From Luteolibacter sp. LG18 (GTDB taxonomy: Bacteria > Verrucomicrobiota > Verrucomicrobiia > Verrucomicrobiales > Akkermansiaceae), in the NCBI RefSeq assembly GCF_036322585.1, contig NZ_AP024600.1, forward strand, positions 3,720,001 to 3,784,000: a DNA stretch of 64,000 nucleotides. The letters run 5' to 3'. A program made the translations under genes and the position numbers. Below, piece by piece: positions 26,711 to 38,204 of this stretch (positions are counted from its first letter, which is position 1; every line of letters starts with the position of its first letter). The notes under the pieces are model-generated. The model did not search any database, was not told the origin of the DNA, and saw only the letters and a list, made by a program, of their open reading frames with translations.

Positions 26711-26725
26711 GAAAGGGGAGTCTGC

Positions 26726-28780
<2,055 letters not shown>

Positions 28781-28851
28781 GGTGGAACGCTAAGGAAGGC
28801 TGGAAAGGGAAATTCGGACCGTGTGACGGGAAATCAGGGCACAATTCGACT

Positions 28852-28860
28852 ATTATAGCA
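28852..28860 (-). promoter_or_regulatory. Extended -10 promoter element for rpoD
   Basis: On the reverse strand TGC-TATAAT forms a perfect extended -10 hexamer about 70 bases before the rpoD start. No good -35 lies at the right spacing, which fits an extended -10 promoter. A TTGACG further upstream could belong to a second promoter. Confidence 0.5.
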
Positions 28861-28991
28861 CAACAGAGGGTCCCCGCTGCGGGCGCGAATGATGCGTCGC
28901 AACCTCAACCCGTCAAGGTTTTGTTTAATACTTCCGTCTAACCGCTTTATGGAAGCTTTTTCGCGTTCCGGAGGATGAAGATTTTAGGCCG

Positions 28992-29019
28992 GAACCGCGC
29001 CCGGCGAGGGGCGCGGTTC
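28992..29019 (-). terminator. Terminator-like hairpin at the end of the PDZ pseudo-protease gene
   Basis: An 11-bp perfect GC-rich stem (28992-29002 with 29009-29019) overlaps the TGA stop at 29018-29020. The following bases on the reverse strand are only weakly T-rich, so termination efficiency is uncertain. Confidence 0.45.
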
Positions 29020-30562
29020 ATTCCACCCGGGAGAGGCGGGGAAGGCCGCGCTGCATGAGCTGTTCGTCCACGGCGCTGGAGGCGGCTTCATCGAGGAAAA
29101 CGGTGAAGTTTTCCTCGTCGAACTCGATCGAGTGGAGGCCGCCGAGGTTGCTCTTGAAGGCCGCGGCGAGCGTCTTCATGTCCCGGATGTCCTTGCCGTT
29201 CACCTTGCGGACGATGAGGTTCCGCAGCGGCTCGTAGCCGATGGTGGCCGGGGTGGCGATGACACCGCTGAGGAAGACGATGTGATCGGCCTTGTCCTCG
29301 TATTTCTCCGGGTTCTCGAAGGCATCGAGGAGGTTCAGCGGGGCGCGGGAATGCCAGTCCTCGCCGAAGGACTCCAGCAGCGGCTTGGTGAGCTCCTGGA
29401 AGACCAGGCCGCCCTTCACGAGGTAGCGCGGGGCCTTGCCGAAGGTGTAGGCGGGCACGAGCCGCTGGGTGTCGTCGGTGAGGGTCAGGGTGACATCGAG
29501 GTCGAGCGGCTTGCCCTCGCGCAGCAGCGAGACCTTCACCACGTCGCCGGTGTTCTTTTCGCCGCGGACGAGGTGGCTCCAGAACAGGTTGCCGTAGATC
29601 GGATGGTTGTAGTAGCCGCGGCGGTCGATCGGATGGTCGCCCACGGACAGGAGCACGTCGCCCTTTTTGATGCCCGCGGCGGCGGCGGAGCTGCCCTTGC
29701 GGACGGAGGAAACATAGAGCCCGCCCTTGTCGTCCGGGATCTGGAGCCATTTCCGGAACGAGGGATCCTCGGTGCGGGCGGTGGCGATGCCGAGGCTCGG
29801 GAACCCGGCGTAGTGGCCGCTGGTGGCGGACTTCAGGAACCGCGAGAGGATCTCGGTGGAGGTCACGTCGCTGACCTGGTCCTTGGCATTGTAGCTGGCC
29901 AGCAGGCCGACCAGCTCGCCGTGGCGCAGGACTGGCAGCGAGAAGCTGCTGGCCGCGCTTTGCATCGAGGCCTTCACCTCGAAGGTGAGGAAGAACTGCC
30001 CTTCGAGGAAATTCGTGATCACATCCACTCCTTGGAGATTGCCCGGGGTGATGAGCGGCATCCCGCTTTCCTCCACCTGGAGGATGTCCAATTGGTCGCC
30101 GATGCGCGGGGCGGCGCCGATCTCCAGCGGGCGGGTGCCCTTGAAGAATTCATCGGCCTTGCTCTCGTCGTCCGCGCCGAGCAGGGCGAGGTTCGCCTCG
30201 TAGTCCACGGCGAGCACCTTGGCCGGCAGCAGCCGGGTGCCATCGGTGGTCTCGAACTCCAGGTAGGTGGAGTCGGCGATGAGCTCGCTGGTGGTGAGAA
30301 TCTGGTTCTTGCCGACGATCGGGCCGAGCGCGCGGCGGCGGCCGGGCGGGTTCTTTTCCCACGGCTGGCCCGCGTTCCATCCCTGCTGGGTGGAATTGAT
30401 GCGGACCACCGATTGCTTCAGCTCGGGCGCGGGCTCGACCGGGGCGGCCGGAACCGCGGGCGCGGTGGCGGCGCTGGCTTCCGGGGCGGCGATGGCGGCC
30501 ACCTGCTTGGAATCGCACGAGGGCAGGGCCAGCGCGAGCAGGAGAAGGGCAGAACGTTTCAT
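29018..30562 (-). CDS. PDZ-domain trypsin-like lipoprotein lacking the catalytic triad
   Basis: The start at 30562 gives a lipoprotein signal (M-K-R-S-A-L-L-L-L to L-P-S-C) and 514 residues. The layout follows the intact protease next door: an S1C-like double barrel, then two PDZ-type segments. At the His position it reads I-L-T-T-S-E-L instead of I-L-T-N-A-H-V. The Asp region is E-A-N-L-A-L-L instead of D-C-D-L-A-L-L, and the G-N-S-G-G-P loop is replaced by A-A-S-S-F-S-L. It is therefore probably inactive and may bind or regulate. Its start is 41 bases after the neighbour's stop. Confidence 0.8.
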   Translation of the reverse strand: MKRSALLLLALALPSCDSKQVAAIAAPEASAATAPAVPAAPVEPAPELKQSVVRINSTQQGWNAGQPWEKNPPGRRRALGPIVGKNQILTTSELIADSTYLEFETTDGTRLLPAKVLAVDYEANLALLGADDESKADEFFKGTRPLEIGAAPRIGDQLDILQVEESGMPLITPGNLQGVDVITNFLEGQFFLTFEVKASMQSAASSFSLPVLRHGELVGLLASYNAKDQVSDVTSTEILSRFLKSATSGHYAGFPSLGIATARTEDPSFRKWLQIPDDKGGLYVSSVRKGSSAAAAGIKKGDVLLSVGDHPIDRRGYYNHPIYGNLFWSHLVRGEKNTGDVVKVSLLREGKPLDLDVTLTLTDDTQRLVPAYTFGKAPRYLVKGGLVFQELTKPLLESFGEDWHSRAPLNLLDAFENPEKYEDKADHIVFLSGVIATPATIGYEPLRNLIVRKVNGKDIRDMKTLAAAFKSNLGGLHSIEFDEENFTVFLDEAASSAVDEQLMQRGLPRLSRVE

Positions 30563-30603
30563 GGAGGAACGGGAAAGGCGGAGAAGGGTGGAAAGGGGAG
30601 GGA

Positions 30604-32061
30604 TCATTCCTCGACGCGGGAGAGGCGCTTGATGTCGTAGCCGAGCTGGATCCGCTTGTTCGCGGCCTCCACTTCGGCGGACGGGATGACCACCGGGCGG
30701 TCGGCACCGAAGAGCTCGATCACGAAGAACTCGGGCTTCGTGGCCGGGTTGAGCAGCTCATTGGCGTGCTTCAGGTCCTTCACCTCCACGCCATTGATCT
30801 TGTCCACTGCGAACCCGGTGAACTCGTCCATCTGGCTGGTGAGGGGATCGCTCTCGATGCGGGTGAGCACCACGATGTCCTGGCGTTTCTGGAAACCGCC
30901 CTTCGGCACGTAGTCGGCGTAGAGTCGGCGGACGTTGATGTCGTCCATCTTCATCGAGCGCAGCAGGTTGGTGTCCAGGGGCTGGAACACCAGGCCCGCG
31001 AAGACGATGTAGCGCGGCTTTTGCTCATACTGGATGGCATACATCCGTGCCTGTGGAAGCGGCTTGAGGGTGATCTCGACGTCGTTCGGCTTGCCATCGC
31101 GGAGGAAGCGCAGGGCCACCTTGTCCCCGGCGAACTTGCGCTCGACGATCTCGTTCATGTTCACCTCCTCGCCGTCGATGGTGACCATGCCGGCGCTGTC
31201 GACCTCCTTGCCATCGAGGGCCATCAGGATGTCGCCCGGTTTCAGCACGCCATCGCAGGAGCCGGTGGGGGTCACGGTGCTGATGAGCACGCCATTGCCA
31301 TCGTCCGGAAGTTTGAAGGCCTTCCGCATCGCCGGGTTGAAGAGCGGAAAATCCGCCACCCCGAGGTCGGCGTAGGAATCGTAGCGGCCGTCCTCGATGT
31401 CCTTGAGGAAGCGTTTGATGACCGGCGTGGGGATGATGTAGCCGGTGTTGTCGGCCTGGCGGAGGCCCTGGAAGGCCACGCCGACCACCTTGTCATCCTG
31501 CACCACCGGACCGCCGGAGTTGCCGGGATTGATGGCGGCATCGATCTGGACGATCAGGTGGGAGTCCGCCTGTGAGTGGGAGTAGGTGCTGAAATCGATG
31601 CGGGAAACCACGCCGCGGGTCACCGACAGGCGCTCGCCGCCGATCGGGTAGCCGATCACGCGGACCTGCGATTCCAGCGCCGGGACGTCACCCAGCGAGA
31701 ATACCGGGAGCTTCTCGAAATCAGAGAAGTCCTCCACCGAGAGCAGCGCGAGGTCGCAATCGTGGGCCACGAACTCGACCTTGGCGGCGTATTTCTTCGG
31801 GCTGCCGTAGATGTTGAGGAGGATCCGCCGGGAGTTCGAAATGACGTGGGCGTTCGTCAGAATCTTGTTCTTCCCGATGATGAAGCCGCTGCCGATGCCG
31901 CCGGTGAAGCGCCCGGAATTCCAAGGCGTGGCGTAGTCGGGAACCTGGGAGGCCACCTCGATGCGCACGACCGACTTGTAGATGCCGGACGGGGCGGATG
32001 GCGTTTCCTGGGCGGAGGCGAGAGGGAGCGTGAGGGCGAGCGCGAGTAACCAAGACCGCAT
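30604..32061 (-). CDS. HtrA/Deg-like trypsin-type serine protease with PDZ domains
   Basis: This 485-residue protein has signal M-R-S-W-L-L-A to A-S-A. The catalytic triad is intact: L-T-N-A-H-V (His), H-D-C-D-L-A-L-L (Asp) and N-P-G-N-S-G-G-P-V-V (Ser). Two PDZ-like parts follow (about 240-340 and 390-485). This is the Deg/HtrA class of periplasmic quality-control proteases. It precedes the degenerate paralogue in the same orientation, so the two are probably made together. Confidence 0.9.
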   Translation of the reverse strand: MRSWLLALALTLPLASAQETPSAPSGIYKSVVRIEVASQVPDYATPWNSGRFTGGIGSGFIIGKNKILTNAHVISNSRRILLNIYGSPKKYAAKVEFVAHDCDLALLSVEDFSDFEKLPVFSLGDVPALESQVRVIGYPIGGERLSVTRGVVSRIDFSTYSHSQADSHLIVQIDAAINPGNSGGPVVQDDKVVGVAFQGLRQADNTGYIIPTPVIKRFLKDIEDGRYDSYADLGVADFPLFNPAMRKAFKLPDDGNGVLISTVTPTGSCDGVLKPGDILMALDGKEVDSAGMVTIDGEEVNMNEIVERKFAGDKVALRFLRDGKPNDVEITLKPLPQARMYAIQYEQKPRYIVFAGLVFQPLDTNLLRSMKMDDINVRRLYADYVPKGGFQKRQDIVVLTRIESDPLTSQMDEFTGFAVDKINGVEVKDLKHANELLNPATKPEFFVIELFGADRPVVIPSAEVEAANKRIQLGYDIKRLSRVEE

Positions 32062-32137
32062 GACCTGCTAGGCTAGGAGGAAAACCGGTTCCCGCAAGGG
32101 AGGAAACGGTGTGCCGCGCAGGAAAATCGCGGGTATG

Positions 32138-33070
32138 TCAGCGGACCTCGGGCGCGGGAGGCGGGGCCTTGTCCGGCGTCGGCAGGTCGGGAAATTGGCC
32201 TGCGATGGTTTTCCGGTGGGCGGGGTTGTCCTGGAGGCTGTCGTTCAGCTTCACCAGCAATTCTTGATCGGGTTTCACCATGCGCGAAATCCACTTCGCC
32301 GCGTCGACGCAGCGCTTTTCGGCGAGGCATTTCCGGGCGAGGGAGCCGTAGGCTGGATCGAGCTTCTCGCGCTTCGGGTGGGCGGCGAGGTAGTCGGTGA
32401 GCAGGGCCATGTCCTTGCCGTCCGCGTTGCAGACGAATACCTCGAAGGCGGCTTCGCACTTGGCGCAGTTCTGCACCGTGCGCATCATGTTCAGGGAGAA
32501 CACCGTGTCCTCGGTGGCGCGCTTGCCGGGGGCGATGCAGAGGTTGGCGAAGAAGAGCTTCTTGTCCGGAGTCGGCTCATGGGTGCCATAGACTTCCCAG
32601 GCCCGGCCGACCCCGCGGGCTGACTGGATCGCGATGAGGCGCGGGGCGGTGACAGCCCGGACGGCCTCGTCCTCGCGGTGGGCACGGTAGTCCTGCCAGG
32701 CGGCGGTGAGGTCCTTGGCGTCGAGGGTGCGGGCGAGCTCGGCGACGTAGGCGGAGCGCGGGTGGCCGGGGCTGAAGCGGTCGTAAAACTCGATCGCCTG
32801 GCGCGGATCGGCTTTCACGACCTCGGAAACGAAGGCTTTCAGGAGCGGTTCGCCGGTTCCCGGTTCGTAGCCGCCGTTTTCACCGAGCCACTGGAGGCCC
32901 TTCGCGGGATCGGCCTTGGCCTGGGCGGCGGCGTCCTCCGGGGTGGCGGATTTCGCATCCGCCGGGCGGGCCGGGAAGGTGGCGGGCACCTTTTCCATAG
33001 GGGCCGCCGCGATCGGATCCGCGGCCGGGCAGACCGCCGTGAGCATTCCGCATAGGAACAGGGCACGCAT
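32138..33070 (-). CDS. Secreted helical-repeat hypothetical protein
   Basis: The ATG at 33070 gives 310 residues with a short signal peptide (M-R-A-L-F-L-C-G to A-A). The mature part is helical with loosely TPR-like phasing and conserved-looking Cys (C-A-K-C at about residue 200 and C-L-A-E-K-R-C later). The C-terminus is Pro-rich. No recognised domain. It is transcribed toward the protease pair and divergently from mqo. Confidence 0.7.
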   Translation of the reverse strand: MRALFLCGMLTAVCPAADPIAAAPMEKVPATFPARPADAKSATPEDAAAQAKADPAKGLQWLGENGGYEPGTGEPLLKAFVSEVVKADPRQAIEFYDRFSPGHPRSAYVAELARTLDAKDLTAAWQDYRAHREDEAVRAVTAPRLIAIQSARGVGRAWEVYGTHEPTPDKKLFFANLCIAPGKRATEDTVFSLNMMRTVQNCAKCEAAFEVFVCNADGKDMALLTDYLAAHPKREKLDPAYGSLARKCLAEKRCVDAAKWISRMVKPDQELLVKLNDSLQDNPAHRKTIAGQFPDLPTPDKAPPPAPEVR

Positions 33071-33206
33071 CCGGCAGGGATATCGGATGTCGCGGCGGAA
33101 ATCAATCCACGAGGAGGCCGGGCGCCATTTGAGAACCACTCCCCGTGCCTTTGGGCTTCCCGTACCCGGAAATCGGGCCCACGCTGGCGCCGGGACAGCC
33201 ACAATC

Positions 33207-34703
33207 ATGAGCAGCAAGAAGAAGGTCAACGAGAGTCCGGACGCGGTTTTGGTGGGAGCGGGAATCATGAGCGCCACCCTGGGCGTGCTGCTCAAGGAGC
33301 TCCGCCCGGACATGAGTCTCGTGATTTTGGAAGGCCTCGGCGAGGTCGCGAAGGAAAGCTCCAGCGCCTGGAACAACGCCGGTACCGGCCACGCCGCCCT
33401 CTGCGAGCTGAACTACACGCCGGAGAAAAAGGACGGCTCGATCGACGTCTCGAAGGCGATCCAGATCAACGAATCCTTTGAACTTTCCAAGCAGCTCTGG
33501 GCGTCGCTCGTCCAGCGCGGCACCCTCGGCCAGGCCGGTGGATTCCTCACCCGCGTGCCACACCTCAGCTTCGTCCACGGCAAGAAGAACGTCGAATACC
33601 TCCGCAAGCGCCACGAGGCGCTGAAGGACCATCCGTTCTTCCGCGAGATGGAATACACCGAGGACCCGGCCACCATGGCCGAGTGGATGCCGCTGATCAT
33701 GTCGGACCGCGATGGCAAGGAGCCGCTCGCCGCGACCCGCGTGGAGTCCGGCACCGACGTCGATTTCGGCGCGCTGACCAAGGCGATGATCGAGCACCTC
33801 AAGAAGCTGCCCGGCGTCACCGTCCACACCGGCCACCAGGTCGCGAATGTTTACCGCACGGATGAGGACTGGACCGTGGAGGTCGAGCCGGATTTCGCGC
33901 CGCGCTACTCGCTGCGCACGAAGTTCGTCTTCCTCGGCGCGGGCGGCGGCGCGCTGCCGCTGCTCCAGATGTCCGGCATCCCGGAAGGCAAGGGCTTCGG
34001 CGGCTTCCCGGTGAGCGGCCAGTGGCTGCGCTGTGACAATCCCGACTTGGTGGAGCGCCACTTCGCCAAGGTCTACGGAAAGGCCTCCGTCGGTGCCCCG
34101 CCGATGTCCGTGCCGCACCTCGACACCCGCATCATCAACGGCAAGCGCTCGCTGCTGTTCGGGCCGTATGCCGGTTTCACCACCAAGTATCTCAAGAGCG
34201 GATCGTTGCTCGATCTGCCGCTGTCGTTCCGCCCGGACAACTTCATCCCGATGATCGCGGCCGGCCTGGCGAACTTCGACCTCACCAAGTATCTCATTGG
34301 CCAGGTGATCCAATCGCCCGAGGAGCGCCTCGAGGCCCTCAAGGAGTTCGTGCCGGACGCGAAGATGGAGGACTGGCACCTCGCCTACGCCGGCCAGCGC
34401 GTGCAGATCATCAAGAAGGACAAGAAGAAGGGCGGCATCCTCCAGTTCGGCACCGAGGTGGTGTCGTCGGAGGACGGTTCCATCGCCGCGCTGCTCGGGG
34501 CCTCGCCGGGGGCCTCCACCGCGGTGGGCATCATGCTCCAGCTCATCGGCAAGTGCTTCCCGCAGGAAATGAAGTCGAAGGAATGGAAGGAGAAGCTCAA
34601 GGCGCTCATTCCGGCCTACGGCGAATCCATGGCCGGAAACCCGGACCTCTACCGCCAGACGCGCGCCTGGACCGCGGAGGTGCTGGGGCTGAAGGTGGGA
34701 TAA
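33207..34703 (+). CDS. mqo: Malate:quinone oxidoreductase
   Basis: This 498-residue FAD enzyme has the dinucleotide-binding start V-L-V-G-A-G-I-M-S-A-T-L-G. The family signature S-S-A-W-N-N-A-G-T-G-H-A follows, with G-A-G-G-G-A-L-P-L-L in the middle and the C-terminal L-L-G-A-S-P-G-A-S-T-A. It oxidises malate to oxaloacetate at the membrane and passes electrons to quinone, replacing or complementing NAD-dependent malate dehydrogenase. Full length; start chosen by length and by M-S-S-K-K-K. Confidence 0.95.
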   Translation: MSSKKKVNESPDAVLVGAGIMSATLGVLLKELRPDMSLVILEGLGEVAKESSSAWNNAGTGHAALCELNYTPEKKDGSIDVSKAIQINESFELSKQLWASLVQRGTLGQAGGFLTRVPHLSFVHGKKNVEYLRKRHEALKDHPFFREMEYTEDPATMAEWMPLIMSDRDGKEPLAATRVESGTDVDFGALTKAMIEHLKKLPGVTVHTGHQVANVYRTDEDWTVEVEPDFAPRYSLRTKFVFLGAGGGALPLLQMSGIPEGKGFGGFPVSGQWLRCDNPDLVERHFAKVYGKASVGAPPMSVPHLDTRIINGKRSLLFGPYAGFTTKYLKSGSLLDLPLSFRPDNFIPMIAAGLANFDLTKYLIGQVIQSPEERLEALKEFVPDAKMEDWHLAYAGQRVQIIKKDKKKGGILQFGTEVVSSEDGSIAALLGASPGASTAVGIMLQLIGKCFPQEMKSKEWKEKLKALIPAYGESMAGNPDLYRQTRAWTAEVLGLKVG

Positions 34704-34815
34704 GTAGCGCAAGTATTCCCTGCTTGTGAGTGGGGGCGGCCGAGCGCCCCTAGGACATCCGAACGGTCGCCGGAAGGCAGCGATCTGTCGACCGTGTGTC
34801 CGGATGATCTGGTGG

Positions 34816-35076
34816 TTATGGATAGGGAAGGGGCTTCAAGTCCGGAGGATTTTCCCACCAATTTGAGTCGCCTCCGAAATACACGAGGTTTGCCCAAAAA
34901 ACCTCGTCTTCGTGGTAGATGAGATCATCGGGGCCGACGAAGCTCTGTCCTTTCCACAATCGGTTCATGCGACCCACGGCTTCTTCAGCGTCGATTCCGA
35001 ACAGCGCAACCATCTGTTCCGCGATTCGATCGCAGAACGCCTTGCTCATCTCGTCCGTTTCAAAGGTGTAGTCCAT
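34816..35076 (-). CDS. Small acidic hypothetical protein
   Basis: The ATG at 35076 gives 86 residues, starting M-D-Y-T-F-E-T-D-E-M. The C-terminal half is Trp- and Tyr-rich (L-W-K-G-Q-S-F, I-Y-H-E-D-E-V-F-W, Y-F-G-G-D-S-N-W-W), a pattern I associate with an uncharacterised family of small cytoplasmic proteins. A longer start at 35145 would overlap the hydrolase gene stop. No function assigned. Confidence 0.65.
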   Translation of the reverse strand: MDYTFETDEMSKAFCDRIAEQMVALFGIDAEEAVGRMNRLWKGQSFVGPDDLIYHEDEVFWANLVYFGGDSNWWENPPDLKPLPYP

Positions 35077-35128
35077 GTAACGAGATCGTGGCGGGTCGTT
35101 CCGCACCTCGGGAACATGAGGGGCGGAT

Positions 35129-36109
35129 TTACTTCCGCAACCCATCCACCCACTTCTCGACGTCACGGATGACTTCGTCCTTGAGGGTGTCATACATGAG
35201 GAGGTGATACGCGTCCGGGTAGATCCGGGTGGTCACGGGCGTGCCCTTCGGGATACTGCCGGTGAAGCTGCGGATCGCCTCCTCGTCGGTGAAGAAGTCC
35301 TTGCCGCCATGGAGGACCAGCACGGGCACCCGGAAAGTGGTGGCGCAGGCGTCCATGCTCTCGATGTGGCGGCCGAGCGTGGAGAGCAGGCGGAGCGTGT
35401 TCTTCTCGACGTGCCAGGCATTGGTCTCGGCCTGCTCGGTGTGCTTGGTGGTGTGCGTCATCTGCACGTCCTGGCCACCGGAAAGCTGTTCCAGCGAAAG
35501 CCGGGCCGTCGGCGCGATTTCGGCGGCCGTGTTAAGCAGACCGACCTTCCACGGCGGCACGTCCTTGCGGATCTTCACCACCGGGGAGGAGAAAATGAGG
35601 GCATCGCACGGCTTCCGGTCGAGCGGGGCCTGTTGCCATGAGTGGGCGGTGATGAGCGCGCCCATGCTTTCGCCCATCCACACGATCTTCGCGTGCGGGT
35701 GGCGCTTCCGGATGATGCCGGTGAAGGTGTCCAGGTCGCGGTACCAATCGGCCGGATCGTCGATGTCGCCGCGGCGGACGCGTTTCGGGTCGCTGCCCTG
35801 GCCGCGGACCTCGTAGGCGTAGAGGGCGGTCTTCGGCTGGTTCTTGAGGATGTCCTTGCCGAGGTTCTCGTAATCGATCGAGGCCCCGTCGAAGCCGTGG
35901 AGGGCGATGATCACCACGTCCGGATCGGCGTCTTTCGCCAGCCATTTGCGGTAGCCGAAGGTCTCGTTCTTCCGCTCGACGAGGGCCTGGTCCTTGTACG
36001 CCACCAGTGTTTCATGGTGAGCGCATTGCGACAAAAGGGCGACCCCGGCCAAGCAAACGGCAGGCCGGAGATACGTCAGGGTGCGACGCAGCAGGCCCAT
36101 ATCGATCAT
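35129..36109 (-). CDS. Alpha/beta-hydrolase lipoprotein (serine aminopeptidase/monoacylglycerol lipase type)
   Basis: From the ATG at 36109 (or 36100) the protein has about 326 residues, with a lipobox L-S-Q-C near residue 26. Catalytic elements are present: A-L-H-G-F-D-G (oxyanion region), G-E-S-M-G (nucleophile Ser), H-G-G-K-D-F-F-T-D (acid) and D-A-Y-H-L-L (His). This is the lysophospholipase/monoacylglycerol-lipase-like S33 group. Anchored on the periplasmic face; substrate unknown. Confidence 0.8.
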   Translation of the reverse strand: MIDMGLLRRTLTYLRPAVCLAGVALLSQCAHHETLVAYKDQALVERKNETFGYRKWLAKDADPDVVIIALHGFDGASIDYENLGKDILKNQPKTALYAYEVRGQGSDPKRVRRGDIDDPADWYRDLDTFTGIIRKRHPHAKIVWMGESMGALITAHSWQQAPLDRKPCDALIFSSPVVKIRKDVPPWKVGLLNTAAEIAPTARLSLEQLSGGQDVQMTHTTKHTEQAETNAWHVEKNTLRLLSTLGRHIESMDACATTFRVPVLVLHGGKDFFTDEEAIRSFTGSIPKGTPVTTRIYPDAYHLLMYDTLKDEVIRDVEKWVDGLRK

Positions 36110-36177
36110 GGGAAAAGTGTCGCCGGTATCCGCCCTGAGGGCAATCCGCAACGTGGGGTGGAGAGGATTTTTGTCCT

Positions 36178-36759
36178 TTAGCCGCGATTCACCTCGAGAG
36201 CCCCGGCTTGCTCGACGGTGATGACGTCCTCCGGTTCCACGATCGTGTTCTTGTCCTCCTGCTTCCGGAAATCGAGGCGGGTGGCCTTGCCCTTGCGGGT
36301 GAGGACGATGTTGCGGCCACCGAACTCGTTGCGGTCGCCGGCGGTCTTGAGGGCTTGGAGAAGGGTCATGCCCTTCGTGTAAGGGACCGTGCCGGGTTTC
36401 CGGACCTGGCCGCCGACATAGACCACGGCTTCCTCGGGGCGCTTCTCGATGCCATTCATCACCTGGGTCTCGATGGCGGGCTTCTGGTACACCCCGGCGT
36501 CCCGGTAGGCCTTCTCGGCGGCGCGGGCGAGCTGGTCGCCGGTCAGGCCGGTGGCGGCCAGCGGGGTGTCAATCATCGGCAGGCGGATGGTGCCGCTGTC
36601 GCCGATCCGGTACTCGCCGTTGACCTTCTGCTGCTCCTCGTTGGGCACCCCGCGGAGGGTGATTTTCACGGTGTCGCCGATCGCCAGACCGGCCAGCGAG
36701 AGGGCGGGGGACAGCGGCAGGGCGAGGGCCACGAGGGAAAGAACGGTGCGCGATTTCAT
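36178..36759 (-). CDS. SLBB/polysaccharide-export-domain secreted protein
   Basis: This 193-residue protein has a signal peptide (M-K-S-R-T-V to S-L-A). It has a Poly_export segment (I-G-D-T-V-K-I-T-L-R-G, then I-G-D-S-G-T-I-R-L-P) and an SLBB part (V-Y-V-G-G-Q-V-R-K-P-G-T-V-P) ending at a P-E-D-V-I-T-V motif. These are the domains of Wza-type outer-membrane polysaccharide export proteins. No other capsule or exopolysaccharide genes are nearby, so its partner system is elsewhere or its role differs. Confidence 0.8.
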   Translation of the reverse strand: MKSRTVLSLVALALPLSPALSLAGLAIGDTVKITLRGVPNEEQQKVNGEYRIGDSGTIRLPMIDTPLAATGLTGDQLARAAEKAYRDAGVYQKPAIETQVMNGIEKRPEEAVVYVGGQVRKPGTVPYTKGMTLLQALKTAGDRNEFGGRNIVLTRKGKATRLDFRKQEDKNTIVEPEDVITVEQAGALEVNRG

Positions 36760-36869
36760 GGTGAAATCCGGTCTAGCAGTCGATTAGCTTTGTGTCAAAA
36801 AGTTAATGGCGGAGGGTGGCTTTGACCGAAATCCGCGCCAGAACCACCGGGTTCGGACAAAACGGCGAA

Positions 36870-38204
36870 ATGCCATTGCCGAGCCCGCGAAATGAGGTGC
36901 AGTTTGGACCCGTGCGCTACGAACCGATCGATCCCCAGCTTTTTGTCCGCAATCGTGAACGCCTCCGCTCGCTGCTGAAACCGAACAGCATCGTCATCGT
37001 CCATTCCAACGACATCTATCCGACCAATGCGGACGGTTCGATGGCCTTCAAGCAGAACGCGGACCTGATGTACCTGACCGGCGTGGATCAGGAGGACACG
37101 ATCCTGCTGCTGATGCCGGACGCGAAGGACCCGAAGCAGCGCGAGATCCTTTTCGTGAAGGAAACCAGCGAGCTGATCGCGATCTGGGATGGCGACAAGC
37201 TCACCAAGGAGCAGGCGAAGGCCGCCACCGGCATCGAGCGCATCGAGTGGGCCCATTCCTTCGAATCGCTGCTGCACTCGCTGGTGCCCCAGGCCGACCA
37301 CATCTACCTGCCGACCAACGAGCACCTGCGCGCTTCCGTGATCGTGGAGACGCGCAACGACCGCTTCATCAAGCAGTGCCAGCTCCGCTATCCGCTGCAC
37401 TCCTACCAGCGCCTCGCGCCGCTGATGCACCGCCTCCGCATCACCAAGGATCCGGTGGAAGTCGACATCATCCAGAAGGCCTGCAACATCACCGAGAAGG
37501 GCTTCCGCCGCTTGCTCGGCTTCGTGAAGCCGGGCGTGGGCGAGTGGGAGGTGGAGGCCGAGTTGCTCCACGAATTCGTCCGCAACAAGTCCCGCGGCTT
37601 CGCCTACGGTCCGATCATCGGCAGCGGCAAGAACGCCTGCGTGCTCCACTACATCGAGAATTCCGCGGTTTGCCAGGATGGCGAGATGCTGCTCATGGAC
37701 GTGGCCGCGGAATACGCCGGTTGGGCGTCCGACCTCACCCGTACGATTCCCGTGAACGGCCGCTTCACCCAGCGCCAGCGCCAGGTTTATGACGCCGTGC
37801 TGCGCGTGCTCCGCGGCGCGAACCAGATCCTGCGTCCGGGCAACAACCCGATGGACTACCAGAAGCAGGTCATCGAACTCATGGAGAGCGAACTGGTCGG
37901 CCTCGGCCTGATCGACGCCAAGGCGGCAAAGGAGCAGGGCCCGGACAAGCCGCTGGTGAAGAAGTATTTCATGCACGGCACCTCCCACCACATGGGCCTG
38001 GATGTGCACGACGTCGCCCCGCCGAACGAACCGTTCGCCGAAGGCATGGTCTTCACCATCGAGCCGGGCATCTACATCCGTGAGGAAGGCATGGGCATTC
38101 GCCTGGAAAACGACGTGCTCATCGGCAAGGACTCGAACTTCGACCTGATGGGGAACATCCCGATCGAGGCGGAGGAAATCGAGGAACTCATGAACGCCCG
38201 ATGA
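36870..38204 (+). CDS. pepP: Xaa-Pro aminopeptidase, M24 family
   Basis: The ATG at 36870 gives 444 residues; a GTG at 36816 would extend it without family support. The N-terminal domain is aminopeptidase P type. The pita-bread domain has V-A-A-E-Y-A-G-W-A-S-D-L-T-R-T, M-H-G-T-S-H-H-M-G-L, F-T-I-E-P-G-I-Y and I-R-L-E-N-D, giving the Asp, Asp, His, Glu and Glu ligands of the dinuclear metal site. It removes N-terminal residues before proline. It overlaps the next gene by ATGA. Confidence 0.9.
   Translation: MPLPSPRNEVQFGPVRYEPIDPQLFVRNRERLRSLLKPNSIVIVHSNDIYPTNADGSMAFKQNADLMYLTGVDQEDTILLLMPDAKDPKQREILFVKETSELIAIWDGDKLTKEQAKAATGIERIEWAHSFESLLHSLVPQADHIYLPTNEHLRASVIVETRNDRFIKQCQLRYPLHSYQRLAPLMHRLRITKDPVEVDIIQKACNITEKGFRRLLGFVKPGVGEWEVEAELLHEFVRNKSRGFAYGPIIGSGKNACVLHYIENSAVCQDGEMLLMDVAAEYAGWASDLTRTIPVNGRFTQRQRQVYDAVLRVLRGANQILRPGNNPMDYQKQVIELMESELVGLGLIDAKAAKEQGPDKPLVKKYFMHGTSHHMGLDVHDVAPPNEPFAEGMVFTIEPGIYIREEGMGIRLENDVLIGKDSNFDLMGNIPIEAEEIEELMNAR

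Noticed and set aside
33102..34712. 536-codon reverse frame opposite mqo
   Set aside because: Mirror of a full-length mqo; no domain.
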